From Rhizobium sp. BK650 (GTDB taxonomy: Bacteria > Pseudomonadota > Alphaproteobacteria > Rhizobiales > Rhizobiaceae): a DNA stretch of 64,000 bases. The stretch is from NCBI RefSeq assembly GCF_014195325.1, contig NZ_JACIBK010000007.1, positions 248,001 through 312,000 of the forward strand, read 5' to 3'. A program made the translations under genes and the position numbers. This document shows, piece by piece, positions 8,331 through 18,439 of this stretch. Position 1 is the first letter of the stretch. Each line of letters starts with the position of its first letter. Below the pieces are notes generated by a model that saw only the letters and a list, made by a program, of their open reading frames with translations, was not told the origin of the DNA and searched no databases.

Positions 8331-9172
8331 GTTCCAATACCAATGCAGAGGTCCGGATCGGCGAAGGCGCTGGCCAGGTTCTGTTTTCCAATTCTGCCAA
8401 GCTTTCGCTCATCGCAGGTCCGTGCCAGATGGAGAGCCGCGAGCATGCCTTCATGGTCGGCGGCACGCTGAAGGAGCTTTGCGATAAGCTCGGTATCGGC
8501 CTCGTCTACAAGACCTCCTATGACAAGGCGAACCGCACTTCGATTTCCGCCAAGCGCGGTATTGGCCTCGAAAAGGCGATGGAAGTTTTCGACGACCTCA
8601 AGAAGGAATTCGGCTTTCCTGTGCTAACGGACGTTCATACGGCAGAACAATGCGCCATCGTCGCCGAAACCGTCGACGTGCTGCAGATCCCGGCCTTCCT
8701 CTGCCGCCAGACAGATCTTCTCGTTGCCGCTGCCAAGACCGGCCGCGTCGTCAACGTCAAGAAAGGTCAGTTCCTGGCTCCCTGGGACATGAAGAACGTA
8801 CTCGGCAAGCTGAATGCCAGCGGCAATCCGAATGTACTGCTTTGCGAGCGCGGCGCTTCCTTCGGCTACAACACTCTGGTTTCCGACATGCGTTCCCTGC
8901 CGATAATGGCGGCGATGGGCGCTCCTGTTATCTTCGATGCCACGCATTCCGTCGCCCAGCCGGGCGGGCAGGGCGACTCCTCCGGCGGCCAGCGCGAATT
9001 CGTTGAAACGCTGGCGCGTGCTGCCGTTGCAGCCGGCGTTGCGGGTGTCTTCATCGAAACTCATGAGGATCCGGACAACGCCCCTTCCGACGGCCCGAAC
9101 ATGGTCTATCTCAAGGATATGCCGCGGCTTCTGGAAAAGCTGCTGGCCTTTGACGCGGTCGCCAAGGGCTGA
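8327..9172 (+). CDS. kdsA: 3-deoxy-8-phosphooctulonate synthase (KDO-8-P synthase)
   Basis: Condenses phosphoenolpyruvate with arabinose-5-phosphate to KDO-8-phosphate for the LPS inner core. The 281-residue TIM barrel shows LIAGPCQMESREHAF, YKTSYDKANRTS, GQFLAPWDMKNV, CERGASFGYNTL and DATHSVAQPGG. Cys33 in AGPC occupies the position that separates metal-dependent KdsA enzymes from the Asn-containing E. coli type, so this is probably metal-dependent (inference from family knowledge). It is translationally coupled to the preceding VOC gene. The enolase gene downstream supplies its substrate phosphoenolpyruvate. Confidence 0.97.
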   Translation: MSSNTNAEVRIGEGAGQVLFSNSAKLSLIAGPCQMESREHAFMVGGTLKELCDKLGIGLVYKTSYDKANRTSISAKRGIGLEKAMEVFDDLKKEFGFPVLTDVHTAEQCAIVAETVDVLQIPAFLCRQTDLLVAAAKTGRVVNVKKGQFLAPWDMKNVLGKLNASGNPNVLLCERGASFGYNTLVSDMRSLPIMAAMGAPVIFDATHSVAQPGGQGDSSGGQREFVETLARAAVAAGVAGVFIETHEDPDNAPSDGPNMVYLKDMPRLLEKLLAFDAVAKG

Positions 9173-9303
9173 CAGTCAAAAGCCTGACATGATCGTGCTA
9201 TAGCGACGACTGAACAGTGCAGGTCGAAGTGCCATTGTAATTTGCGTACCTTCGATTAAGACGATTTCAAACGATTTATCCACCCACCGAGCAGGAAGAA
9301 ACC

Positions 9304-10578
<1,275 letters not shown>

Positions 10579-10605
10579 TACGGACTGATAAATCAGGCAT
10601 TTGGA

Positions 10606-10631
10606 ACCCGCGCTCTGGCGCGGGTTTTTTG
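10606..10631 (+). terminator. Rho-independent terminator of eno
   Basis: Perfect 8-bp stem ACCCGCGC (10606-10613) / GCGCGGGT (10618-10625) with a TCTG loop, followed by an uninterrupted T run. Confidence 0.93.
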
Positions 10632-10723
10632 TTGAGTTCGTGCCGGAAAGCCTCAGAGTCAACGAACGGTTAATCTCTGCGCGCTAAATTGAAATGATTG
10701 GTAATGCGTTAGAGCATGCGTGT

Positions 10724-11044
10724 ATGTGGACAAAGCATCATAAGAAGAGAAAGACCGGTCGCTTCGTCATTCCGGCCATGACGGTCGCCTTCCTCTCCTA
10801 TTTCGGCTATCATTGCATTCATGGCGATTATGGTCTGCGTGCGACGGAGGCGTTCGAGCGCCAGCGTATCGCGCGCGAGAAGGAATTAACCGTGCTGAAG
10901 GCCAAGCGCGAGCACCTGGAGGCGCAGGTGGCATTGCTCAGTGACGGCTCGCTGGATAAGGATATGCTTGACGAAAAGGCGCGGTATCAGCTCAACATGT
11001 CGCGCGCGGACGAGATCGTCATTTACAATCATTACCGCAATTAA
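10724..11044 (+). CDS. ftsB: FtsB/DivIC-family septum formation protein
   Basis: Small bitopic division protein of the FtsB/DivIC family, expected to bridge FtsL and FtsQ in the divisome. With the start at 10724 (MWTKHHKKRK) it has 106 residues: a basic cytoplasmic stub, one membrane segment (FVIPAMTVAFLSYFGYHC), then a coiled coil (RQRIAREKELTVLKAKREHL) and a periplasmic tail ending MSRADEIVIYNHYRN. An ATG at 10694 would add ten unconvincing residues. Its place directly after eno matches the eno-ftsB order of many proteobacteria. Confidence 0.85.
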   Translation: MWTKHHKKRKTGRFVIPAMTVAFLSYFGYHCIHGDYGLRATEAFERQRIAREKELTVLKAKREHLEAQVALLSDGSLDKDMLDEKARYQLNMSRADEIVIYNHYRN

Positions 11045-11190
11045 CCGGATTTAGGTTAATCGAATTTTTTTGTTTTTTATCAATTAATTACTGCCGAATA
11101 TGAGCCATGCAATTATGGCATTGCTGTGGTCATTTTTCTTCCCTATGGTACGCGCCACCTGAGAACCGATAAATCCATAGGGAGGGTTGA

Positions 11191-12237
11191 ATGGCGTTGC
11201 GCAAAACCGCGACCGTTTCCAGCCGCAAAACCAGTGCGAAATCTGTAGCCAAGGCATCGAATGGCGGTCCGATCGCCGATTTCGATCGCGATGAGGAGCT
11301 GAAGGCCTATCGCGAGATGCTGCTCATCCGCCGTTTCGAAGAAAAGGCGGGCCAGCTGTACGGCATGGGTTTCATCGGTGGTTTCTGTCACCTTTATATC
11401 GGCCAGGAAGCAGTCGTCGTCGGCATGCAGATGGCGCAGAAGGAAGGCGATCAGGTCATCACGGCCTATCGCGACCACGGTCATATGCTGGCTACCGGAA
11501 TGGAAGCCCGCGGCGTCATGGCTGAGCTGACCGGCCGCCGCAGCGGTTATTCGCGCGGCAAGGGCGGCTCCATGCACATGTTCTCCAAGGAGAAGCATTT
11601 CTACGGCGGTCACGGCATCGTTGGTGCGCAGGTGTCGCTCGGCACCGGTCTCGCCTTCGCCAACAAGTATCGCGGCAACAATTCCGTCGCTGTTGCCTAT
11701 TTCGGTGATGGCGCGGCCAACCAGGGGCAGGTCTACGAGAGCTTCAACATGGCTGCTCTGTGGAAGCTGCCGATCGTCTACATCGTCGAAAATAACCGTT
11801 ACGCCATGGGTACTTCGACTGCCCGCGCAACGGCGCAATCGAACTACTCGCTGCGCGGTTCCGGCTTCGGCATTCCCGGCGTTCAGGTCGACGGCATGGA
11901 CGTTCGCGCCGTCAAGGCGGCTGCCGACGAAGCGCTTGAGCATTGCCGCTCCGGTAAGGGCCCGATCATCCTTGAAATGCTGACTTATCGTTATCGCGGG
12001 CACTCCATGTCCGACCCGGCGAAGTACCGCACCAAGGAAGAAGTGCAGAAGATGCGCTCCGAGCAGGACCCGATCGAGCAGGTGCGTCTGCGTGTGATGG
12101 AAAAGGGCTGGGCGACCGAAGACGATCTGAAGGCGATCGACAAGGAAGTTCGCGATATCGTCGCCGACAGCGCCGATTTCGCCCAGGCCGATCCAGAGCC
12201 GGATGTATCCGAGCTCTACACCGACATTCTGCTCTAA
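11191..12237 (+). CDS. pdhA: Pyruvate dehydrogenase E1 component, alpha subunit
   Basis: E1-alpha of the pyruvate dehydrogenase complex, which with PdhB decarboxylates pyruvate using thiamine diphosphate. At 348 residues it carries the TPP/Mg motif GDGAANQGQVYESFNMAAL ending in the NN pair of VENNRYAMGTS, the phosphorylation-loop-like YRGHSMSDPAKYR region and KGGSMHMFSKEKHFYGGHG. A GGGAGG ribosome site precedes ATG 11191. It opens the pdhABC operon; pdhB starts 15 bases after its stop. Confidence 0.98.
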   Translation: MALRKTATVSSRKTSAKSVAKASNGGPIADFDRDEELKAYREMLLIRRFEEKAGQLYGMGFIGGFCHLYIGQEAVVVGMQMAQKEGDQVITAYRDHGHMLATGMEARGVMAELTGRRSGYSRGKGGSMHMFSKEKHFYGGHGIVGAQVSLGTGLAFANKYRGNNSVAVAYFGDGAANQGQVYESFNMAALWKLPIVYIVENNRYAMGTSTARATAQSNYSLRGSGFGIPGVQVDGMDVRAVKAAADEALEHCRSGKGPIILEMLTYRYRGHSMSDPAKYRTKEEVQKMRSEQDPIEQVRLRVMEKGWATEDDLKAIDKEVRDIVADSADFAQADPEPDVSELYTDILL

Positions 12238-12252
12238 TCGGGGAGGGAACCC

Positions 12253-13650
12253 ATGCCTATCGATATCCTCATGCCCGCCCTTTCTCCGACGATGGAAGAA
12301 GGCACGCTGTCCAAGTGGCTCAAGAAGGAAGGTGACAAAGTCACATCAGGTGATGTGATTGCCGAAATCGAAACCGACAAGGCGACGATGGAAGTCGAGG
12401 CCGTCGACGAAGGCATCATCGGCAAGCTCCTGGTCCCGGCCGGTACCGAAAACGTCAAGGTGAACGCCAAGATCGCTGTCTTGCTGCAGGACGGCGAATC
12501 CGCCGACGCGATTTCCGCAACTCCGGCTGCCGCTCAGCCGGCTCCAGTTGCCGCCCCGCAGGTTGCCCAGGAAGAGAAGCCGACCAACACCGGTTCGGCT
12601 GCCGCTCCGGTTCCGGCCGAGCCTAAGGCATTCGTGCCGAACGATCCGGAAATTCCTGCTGGTACCGAAATGGTCTCGACCACGGTTCGCGAAGCTCTTC
12701 GCGATGCCATGGCTGAAGAAATGCGCGCTGACGACAGCGTCTTCGTCATGGGCGAAGAAGTCGCCGAATACCAGGGCGCTTATAAGGTGACCCAGGGCCT
12801 GCTGCAGGAATTCGGCGCGCGCCGCGTCGTCGACACGCCGATCACCGAGCATGGTTTTGCCGGCGTCGGCGTTGGTGCGGCAATGGCCGGTCTGAAGCCG
12901 ATCGTTGAGTTTATGACCTTCAACTTCGCCATGCAGGCGATCGACCAGATCATCAACTCCGCTGCCAAGACGCTCTATATGTCCGGCGGCCAGATGGGTG
13001 CTCCGATCGTCTTCCGCGGCCCGAACGGCGCTGCTGCCCGCGTTGCGGCTCAGCACAGCCAGGATTATGCAGCCTGGTACAGCCATGTTCCCGGCCTCAA
13101 AGTCGTTATGCCATATACGGCATCGGATGCGAAGGGCCTGCTCAAGGCCGCGATCCGTGATCCGAACCCAGTCATCTTCCTTGAGAACGAAATTCTCTAC
13201 GGCCAGCATTTCGATGTGCCGAAGCTCGATAATTTCGTCCTGCCGATCGGTAAGGCTCGCATCCACCGTCCCGGCAAGGACGCTACGGTCGTCTCCTTCG
13301 GCATCGGCATGACCTATGCGACGAAGGCGGTTGCCGAGCTCGAAAAGATCGGCATCGACGTCGAGCTGATCGACCTTCGCACCATCCGCCCGATGGATCT
13401 TCCGACGGTCATCGAATCCGTCAAGAAGACCGGCCGTCTGGTCACTGTCGAGGAAGGCTATCCGCAGTCGTCGGTCGGCACGGAAATCGCCACGCGCGTC
13501 ATGCAGCAGGCCTTCGACTATCTCGATGCGCCGATCCTGACGATTGCCGGCAAGGACGTTCCGATGCCTTACGCCGCTAACCTCGAGAAGCTCGCGCTTC
13601 CGAATGTCGGCGAAGTGGTCGATGCAGTGAAAGCCGTTTGCTACAAATAA
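12253..13650 (+). CDS. pdhB: Pyruvate dehydrogenase E1 component, beta subunit with N-terminal lipoyl domain
   Basis: E1-beta subunit fused to a lipoyl domain, a layout known from alphaproteobacteria. Residues 1-78 form the lipoyl domain with modifiable Lys43 in ETDKATMEVEA. An Ala/Pro-rich hinge covers about 90-135, then the transketolase-like beta domain (EALRDAMAEEMRADDSVFVM, GFAGVGVGAAMAGLKPIVEF) and the C-terminal transketolase domain (DLRTIRPMD, VEEGYPQSSVG). Total 465 residues. Extra lipoyl groups here can receive reductively acetylated substrate alongside E2. It is preceded by GGGAGG and co-transcribed with pdhA and pdhC. Confidence 0.98.
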   Translation: MPIDILMPALSPTMEEGTLSKWLKKEGDKVTSGDVIAEIETDKATMEVEAVDEGIIGKLLVPAGTENVKVNAKIAVLLQDGESADAISATPAAAQPAPVAAPQVAQEEKPTNTGSAAAPVPAEPKAFVPNDPEIPAGTEMVSTTVREALRDAMAEEMRADDSVFVMGEEVAEYQGAYKVTQGLLQEFGARRVVDTPITEHGFAGVGVGAAMAGLKPIVEFMTFNFAMQAIDQIINSAAKTLYMSGGQMGAPIVFRGPNGAAARVAAQHSQDYAAWYSHVPGLKVVMPYTASDAKGLLKAAIRDPNPVIFLENEILYGQHFDVPKLDNFVLPIGKARIHRPGKDATVVSFGIGMTYATKAVAELEKIGIDVELIDLRTIRPMDLPTVIESVKKTGRLVTVEEGYPQSSVGTEIATRVMQQAFDYLDAPILTIAGKDVPMPYAANLEKLALPNVGEVVDAVKAVCYK

Positions 13651-13665
13651 GGGGAGGGCCTTTCA

Positions 13666-15015
13666 ATGCCGATCAATATCACGATGCCTGCCCTCTCTCC
13701 GACCATGGAAGAAGGCAATCTGGCCAAGTGGCTGGTTAAGGAAGGCGATAAGGTCAAGTCCGGCGATGTGATTGCCGAGATCGAAACCGACAAGGCGACG
13801 ATGGAAGTCGAAGCCGTCGATGAAGGCACAGTTGCCAAGATCGTCGTTCCGGCCGGTAGCGAAGGCGTGAAAGTCAATGCGCTGATCGCGGTTCTGGCCG
13901 GCGAAGGCGAAGATGTCGCCGCTGCTGCAAGTGGCGCTGGATCTGCTGCTCCAGCCCCGAAGGCTGCCGCTGCTCCGGCTGAGGCGCCGAAGGCTGAGGC
14001 CGCACCCGCTCCGGTACCGTCGGCTCCGGCCGCTGCTCCGGCACCGGCTGCCGTTTCGTCCAGCGGTGCGCGCACCTTCTCCTCGCCGCTTGCTCGTCGT
14101 CTCGCCAAAGAAGCCGGGATTGATCTTTCCGCTGTTGCCGGCACCGGTCCACGTGGCCGTGTCGTCAAGAGCGATATTGAAGCCGCCGTTGCCGGTGGCG
14201 GAGCCAAGGCGGCTCCGGCCGTTGCGGCTGCCCCGCAGGCTGCTGCACCGGCTCCGGCTGCAGCGGCTCCGAAAGGCGCCCCGGACGAAGCTGTCCTCAA
14301 GCTCTTCGAGCAGGGCTCCTACGAGCTGGTGCCGCATGACGGCATGCGCAAGACGATCGCCCGCCGCCTCGTCGAATCCAAGCAGACCGTTCCGCACTTC
14401 TACGTCTCGGTCGATTGCGAACTCGATGCGCTGATGGCGCTGCGTGCCCAGCTCAACGACGCAGCCCCCCGCAAGGATGGTGCTCCGGCCTACAAGCTCT
14501 CCGTCAATGACATGGTCATCAAGGCGATGGCTCTAGCGCTGCGCGACGTGCCTGATGCCAACGTCTCCTGGACCGAAAGTGCCATGGTCAAGCACAAGCA
14601 CGCCGATGTCGGCGTCGCTGTCTCGATCCCTGGCGGCCTGATCACTCCGATCGTCCGCAAGGCCGAGGAGAAGACGCTCTCCGTCATCTCCAACGAGATG
14701 CGCGACCTCGGTAAGCGGGCGAAGGACCGCAAGCTGAAGCCCGAGGAGTATCAGGGCGGCACGGCTTCAGTCTCCAATATGGGCATGATGGGCGTGAAGA
14801 ATTTCGCAGCCGTCATCAACCCGCCGCATGCGACGATCCTCGCAGTCGGCGCGGGCGAGCAGCGCGTCATCGTCAAGAACGGCGAAATGGCGATTGCGAC
14901 AGTAATGACCGTGACGCTCTCGACCGACCATCGCTGCGTCGACGGCGCTCTCGGCGCGGAGTTGCTGCAGGCTTTCAAGGGCTACATCGAAAATCCGATG
15001 GGAATGCTGGTCTAG
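13666..15015 (+). CDS. pdhC: Dihydrolipoamide acetyltransferase (PDH E2)
   Basis: Core E2 subunit that transfers the acetyl group from lipoamide to CoA. The 449 residues hold one lipoyl domain (1-78, Lys43), an Ala/Pro hinge, and a peripheral-subunit-binding domain near 135-175 (SSPLARRLAKEAGIDLSAVA). A second hinge leads to the CAT-type catalytic domain, with His422 and Asp426 in DHRCVDG. The N-terminal 50 residues are nearly identical to those of PdhB, consistent with domain duplication. A GGGGAGGG ribosome site lies before ATG 13666. Confidence 0.98.
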   Translation: MPINITMPALSPTMEEGNLAKWLVKEGDKVKSGDVIAEIETDKATMEVEAVDEGTVAKIVVPAGSEGVKVNALIAVLAGEGEDVAAAASGAGSAAPAPKAAAAPAEAPKAEAAPAPVPSAPAAAPAPAAVSSSGARTFSSPLARRLAKEAGIDLSAVAGTGPRGRVVKSDIEAAVAGGGAKAAPAVAAAPQAAAPAPAAAAPKGAPDEAVLKLFEQGSYELVPHDGMRKTIARRLVESKQTVPHFYVSVDCELDALMALRAQLNDAAPRKDGAPAYKLSVNDMVIKAMALALRDVPDANVSWTESAMVKHKHADVGVAVSIPGGLITPIVRKAEEKTLSVISNEMRDLGKRAKDRKLKPEEYQGGTASVSNMGMMGVKNFAAVINPPHATILAVGAGEQRVIVKNGEMAIATVMTVTLSTDHRCVDGALGAELLQAFKGYIENPMGMLV

Positions 15016-15036
15016 GCAGGACGCGGGAGGGCGGAC

Positions 15037-15678
15037 ATGACGAAGACTGTTCTTTGCTATGGTGACTCGCTGACCTGGGGCTATGACGCCGAGACGATCG
15101 GCCGTCATGCCTACGAGAACCGTTGGCCGAGCGTGCTTCAGGCAACGCTCGGAAGCGCGGCTCGCGTCATCGCGGAAGGCCTGAACGGCCGTACCACCGC
15201 CTTCGATGATCATCTTGCCGATTGCGATCGCAACGGTGCACGCATTCTGCCGACGATTCTGCAGACGCACGCGCCGCTCGATCTCGTCATTCTGCTGCTT
15301 GGCACCAATGATATGAAGCCGGTTGTCGTAGGATCGGCTTTTGCTGCATGCCAGGGTATCGGCCGTCTGGTGCGGCTGATCCGCAATCATGCCTGGCCCT
15401 TCGAATTCGATGGACCGGACATCCTGATCGTGGCGCCGCCGGCGATCTGCGAGACGGGCAACGTACCCTTTGCAGCATCCTTCCCCGGCGGGATCGAGGA
15501 ATCGGCAAAGCTTCCCACGCTTTACCGTGACCTTGCCGATGAACTTGGCTGCGGCTTCTTCGACGGCAATTCCGTCGCCAGGACCACGCCGCTCGATGGC
15601 ATTCACCTCGATGCTGAGAATACGCGTGCGCTCGGGCGTGGTCTTGAGCCGATCGTGCGGATGATGCTGGGCCTTTGA
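15037..15678 (+). CDS. SGNH/GDSL-family hydrolase (arylesterase-like)
   Basis: A 213-residue esterase/lipase-like protein with all SGNH blocks: nucleophile Ser in GDSLTWGYD, Gly block in EGLNGRTTAFDD, Asn in LLGTNDMK, and the Asp-x-x-His pair in DGIHLD near the C terminus. No signal peptide is seen, so it is probably cytoplasmic. Related rhizobial proteins are called arylesterases; the physiological substrate is unknown. It begins 21 bases after pdhC and its stop overlaps the next gene's TTG start, so it appears co-transcribed with the pdh genes. Confidence 0.85.
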   Translation: MTKTVLCYGDSLTWGYDAETIGRHAYENRWPSVLQATLGSAARVIAEGLNGRTTAFDDHLADCDRNGARILPTILQTHAPLDLVILLLGTNDMKPVVVGSAFAACQGIGRLVRLIRNHAWPFEFDGPDILIVAPPAICETGNVPFAASFPGGIEESAKLPTLYRDLADELGCGFFDGNSVARTTPLDGIHLDAENTRALGRGLEPIVRMMLGL

Positions 15679-16259
15679 CGGTGGCCGCTTTCCTTGCCCT
15701 CCGACAAGCCTCCCGCAGGGATGCTTCGGAACTGGCGATTCTGGCGGATATTGCGTCACACGGCTTTGCTTCATGGCTCTGGTTTGCCGATGTCGCAAGC
15801 GGCATGAGCGACACGCCGCTGGAGCGGGGCCGGCTGAAGATGAGCGACGAGGGGCTCGGCGGCTGGAAGAATGCCGTCATCGGCGAGGCCTACGACGAGA
15901 TCGCTGGAATGGCGGTCGGCTATGAAGTGGATGAAGGGATACGCGATCTCGAAGCGCGGCATCCGGCCATAGAGCCGATGCTGGCGATGCAGAGATCGGT
16001 GATCGGGAACTGGTTTATTGGCAGCCTCGCGGTCTATCGCCATATGCGCGGTATCGGTATCGGCAGAAGGCTGCTCGAAGACCAGATAGAAAAGGCAGAT
16101 GGACTGTCGGTTAGCCTGATCACGTCGGATAGTAACGAAGCGGCGCTGTCGCTTTACGGGAGAAACGGATTTTCGGAAGCGGCGCGCATGGATGCCGTGC
16201 CGCTCTTCGACAACAGCAAGAAGCACGCATGGGTTTTGATGACCCGCGCGGGAGCGTAA
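15675..16259 (+). CDS. GNAT-family N-acetyltransferase
   Basis: A 194-residue acetyltransferase-like protein. The acetyl-CoA-binding motif A region reads LAVYRHMRGIGIGRRLLEDQ near residues 115-135, and motif B follows as SNEAALSLYGRNGF. The start is TTG 15675, overlapping the upstream stop, or GTG 15681 in the same frame. The acceptor substrate is unknown. It lies between the PDH E2 and E3 genes in the same orientation, and the complex makes acetyl-CoA, the cofactor this enzyme would use; that link is inference from position only. Confidence 0.82.
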   Translation: MTVAAFLALRQASRRDASELAILADIASHGFASWLWFADVASGMSDTPLERGRLKMSDEGLGGWKNAVIGEAYDEIAGMAVGYEVDEGIRDLEARHPAIEPMLAMQRSVIGNWFIGSLAVYRHMRGIGIGRRLLEDQIEKADGLSVSLITSDSNEAALSLYGRNGFSEAARMDAVPLFDNSKKHAWVLMTRAGA

Positions 16260-16275
16260 CAAAGGCAGGAAAGCA

Positions 16276-17739
16276 ATGGCTCAATCCTACGACGTCATCG
16301 TTATCGGTTCCGGTCCTGGCGGCTATATCGCCGCCATCCGCGCAGCACAGCTCGGCCTTAAGGTCGCCTGCGTCGAGCGCGAACATTTGGCCGGCATCTG
16401 CTCCAACTGGGGCTGCATTCCGACCAAGGCGCTGCTGCGCTCCGCGGACGTCCTGCATACCGCACAGCACGGCAAGGATTACGGTCTGACGCTTGAAGGC
16501 ACGATCAAGCCTGACATCAAGGCGATCGTTGCCCGTTCGCGCGGCATCGCACATCGTATGAACAATGGCGTCGGCTTCCTGTTCAAGAAGAACAAAGTTG
16601 ATGTCATCTGGGGCGAGGCCAAGATCACCAAGCCCTCTTCTGGTTCACAACTGGCCGAGATCGTCGTTTCCAAGACGACGAAGAAGCCGATGGAGCCTAT
16701 GGGTCCCGTGCCGAAGAACGCACTCGGCGAAGGCACATACACTGCAAAGCACATCATCGTCGCGACCGGTGCCCGTCCGCGTGCGCTACCGGGCATCGAA
16801 CCTGATGGCAAGCTGATCTGGACCTATTTCGAAGCGATGAAGGCTGACGAATTGCCGAAGTCCCTGCTCGTCATGGGCTCGGGCGCCATCGGCATCGAAT
16901 TCGCAAGCTTCTACCGCACCATGGGCGTCGACGTCACCGTCGTCGAAATCATGAGCCAGGTCATGCCGGTCGAGGATGCGGAAATCTCCGCGCTCGCCAA
17001 GAAGCAGTTCGAACGCCAGGGCATGAAGATCCACCTGGAGGCCAAGGTCGCCAAGGTGGAGAAGGGCGCAAACTCGATCACCGCTACCATCGAGAAGAAG
17101 GATGGCACGACCGAGACCATCACAGCCGACCGCATGATCTCGGCCGTCGGAGTGCAGGCTAATGTAGAAGGCATCGGCCTTGAAGCTGTCGGCGTGAAGA
17201 CCGACCGCGGTTTCATCGCCATCGACGGCTACGGCAAGACCAACGTGCCCGGTATCTATGCGATCGGCGACGTTGCCGGCCCGCCGCTTCTGGCCCACAA
17301 GGCCGAGCATGAGGCTGTCGTCTGCGTCGAGAAAATTGCCGGCCTGCCGAACGTTCATCCGATGGACAAGCTGAAGATCCCTGGCTGCACCTATTGCAAC
17401 CCGCAGGTCGCTTCCGTCGGCCTGACCGAAGCCAAGGCCAAAGAACAGGGCCGCGATATCCGCGTTGGCCGCTTTCCCTTCAGCGCCAACGGCAAGGCTG
17501 TGGCGCTCGGCGAAGACCAGGGGCTGGTCAAGACGATCTTCGACAAAAAGACCGGCGAACTGCTCGGCGCCCACATGGTCGGCGCTGAAGTCACCGAACT
17601 CATCCAGGGCTTCGTCGTTGCCATGAACCTGGAGACGACGGAAGAAGAACTGATGCACACGATCTTCCCGCATCCGACCATTTCGGAGACGATGAAGGAA
17701 AGCGTGCTGGATGCTTACGGCCGCGTGTTGAACGCTTGA
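16276..17739 (+). CDS. lpdA: Dihydrolipoamide dehydrogenase (E3) of the PDH cluster
   Basis: FAD flavoprotein that reoxidises dihydrolipoamide with NAD+. The 487-residue protein shows the FAD dinucleotide fold IGSGPGGYIAAIRAAQLG, the redox disulfide Cys42/Cys47 in GICSNWGCIPTK, the NAD fold VMGSGAIGIEFASFYR, the second FAD contact YAIGDVAGPPLLAHKAEHE, and the dimer-interface His-Glu pair in FPHPTISE. The redox loop reads GICSNWGC rather than the more common GTCLNxGC. A short insertion near 115-145 (VSKTTKKPMEPMGPVPKNA) matches the PDH-linked alphaproteobacterial type as I recall it. Confidence 0.97.
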   Translation: MAQSYDVIVIGSGPGGYIAAIRAAQLGLKVACVEREHLAGICSNWGCIPTKALLRSADVLHTAQHGKDYGLTLEGTIKPDIKAIVARSRGIAHRMNNGVGFLFKKNKVDVIWGEAKITKPSSGSQLAEIVVSKTTKKPMEPMGPVPKNALGEGTYTAKHIIVATGARPRALPGIEPDGKLIWTYFEAMKADELPKSLLVMGSGAIGIEFASFYRTMGVDVTVVEIMSQVMPVEDAEISALAKKQFERQGMKIHLEAKVAKVEKGANSITATIEKKDGTTETITADRMISAVGVQANVEGIGLEAVGVKTDRGFIAIDGYGKTNVPGIYAIGDVAGPPLLAHKAEHEAVVCVEKIAGLPNVHPMDKLKIPGCTYCNPQVASVGLTEAKAKEQGRDIRVGRFPFSANGKAVALGEDQGLVKTIFDKKTGELLGAHMVGAEVTELIQGFVVAMNLETTEEELMHTIFPHPTISETMKESVLDAYGRVLNA

Positions 17740-17818
17740 TAATTTCTAGGGCCGCTCTTTATCCCGGGATGGAAAACCGATCCCGTCCTTGGGGTGGAAA
17801 AAGCAAAAGGAAATCATC

Positions 17819-18073
17819 ATGTCTATGGGTACGCAGTCGCTTCTCATCTTTCTGCTGATCGGCTTGGTGGCGGGCTTTCTCGCAAGCCTGGTCGTCGGCG
17901 GCGGCGGACTGATAAGGTGCCTCTTGAGCGGCATCATCGGCGCGTTCGTGGGCGGGTTTCTGTTCAATGCGCTGGGGATTTCGTTGGGCATTGAAAATGC
18001 ATTGGTGGTTCAGATCATCCACGCCACAGTCGGCGCCATCGTCGTGGTGCTGATCGCAAGGGCGATAGCGTAG
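17819..18073 (+). CDS. GlsB/YeaQ/YmgE-family small membrane protein (first copy)
   Basis: An 84-residue, very hydrophobic protein with three predicted membrane segments and the glycine-rich LVAGFLASLVVGGGGL signature of the transglycosylase-associated/YeaQ group. Members are small inner-membrane proteins often linked to stress; the biochemical role is unknown. ATG 17819 has an AAAAGG ribosome site; an upstream in-frame ATG at 17789 lacks one. A hairpin (CGGGAT 17765-17770 / ATCCCG 17780-17785) lies in its leader without a T run. The second family member starts 14 bases after its stop. Confidence 0.83.
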   Translation: MSMGTQSLLIFLLIGLVAGFLASLVVGGGGLIRCLLSGIIGAFVGGFLFNALGISLGIENALVVQIIHATVGAIVVVLIARAIA

Positions 18074-18086
18074 GGCAAGGGATAGG

Positions 18087-18335
18087 ATGGAAGGCGTCGG
18101 CTGGATTTCGGCAGTCATCATCGGCGGACTTGCAGGCTGGCTTGCGGGCAAGCTGATGGAAGCGCGTTACGGCGTCTTGCTGAACATTGTGCTCGGCATT
18201 GTCGGCTCGGTGGTCGCTACCGCCATCCTGGCGCAGTTCCACATCGAGGTCGCCGGTGGGAGGTTCGGCTATTTCGTGACCGGCTTCATCGGCGCCTGTC
18301 TGCTGATATTCTTCGCGCGGCTGGTTCGAAGATAA
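18087..18335 (+). CDS. GlsB/YeaQ/YmgE-family small membrane protein (second copy)
   Basis: An 82-residue membrane protein of the same family as the gene just upstream: WISAVIIGGLAGWLAGKLME, then NIVLGIVGSVVATAIL, and a last hydrophobic segment FGYFVTGFIGACLLIFFARL. Sequence similarity to the first copy is limited to the fold pattern, so the pair is an old duplication or two recruited members. Function is unknown. The two are probably one transcript. Confidence 0.83.
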   Translation: MEGVGWISAVIIGGLAGWLAGKLMEARYGVLLNIVLGIVGSVVATAILAQFHIEVAGGRFGYFVTGFIGACLLIFFARLVRR

Positions 18336-18439
18336 GTGCGAAGATCGGGCGCACCTTCTCAAATCGAAAGATTTGAATAAAGGAGCGATGCGCAATATGA
18401 GAAGCCGGGCCGCATGGGGCGGCGGAAAGTTGAACTGAC

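Noticed and set aside
10694..10723. Ten-residue upstream start for the FtsB-like gene
   Set aside because: The ATG at 10694 adds residues not fitting the short basic N terminus of the family; the ATG at 10724 gives the expected form.
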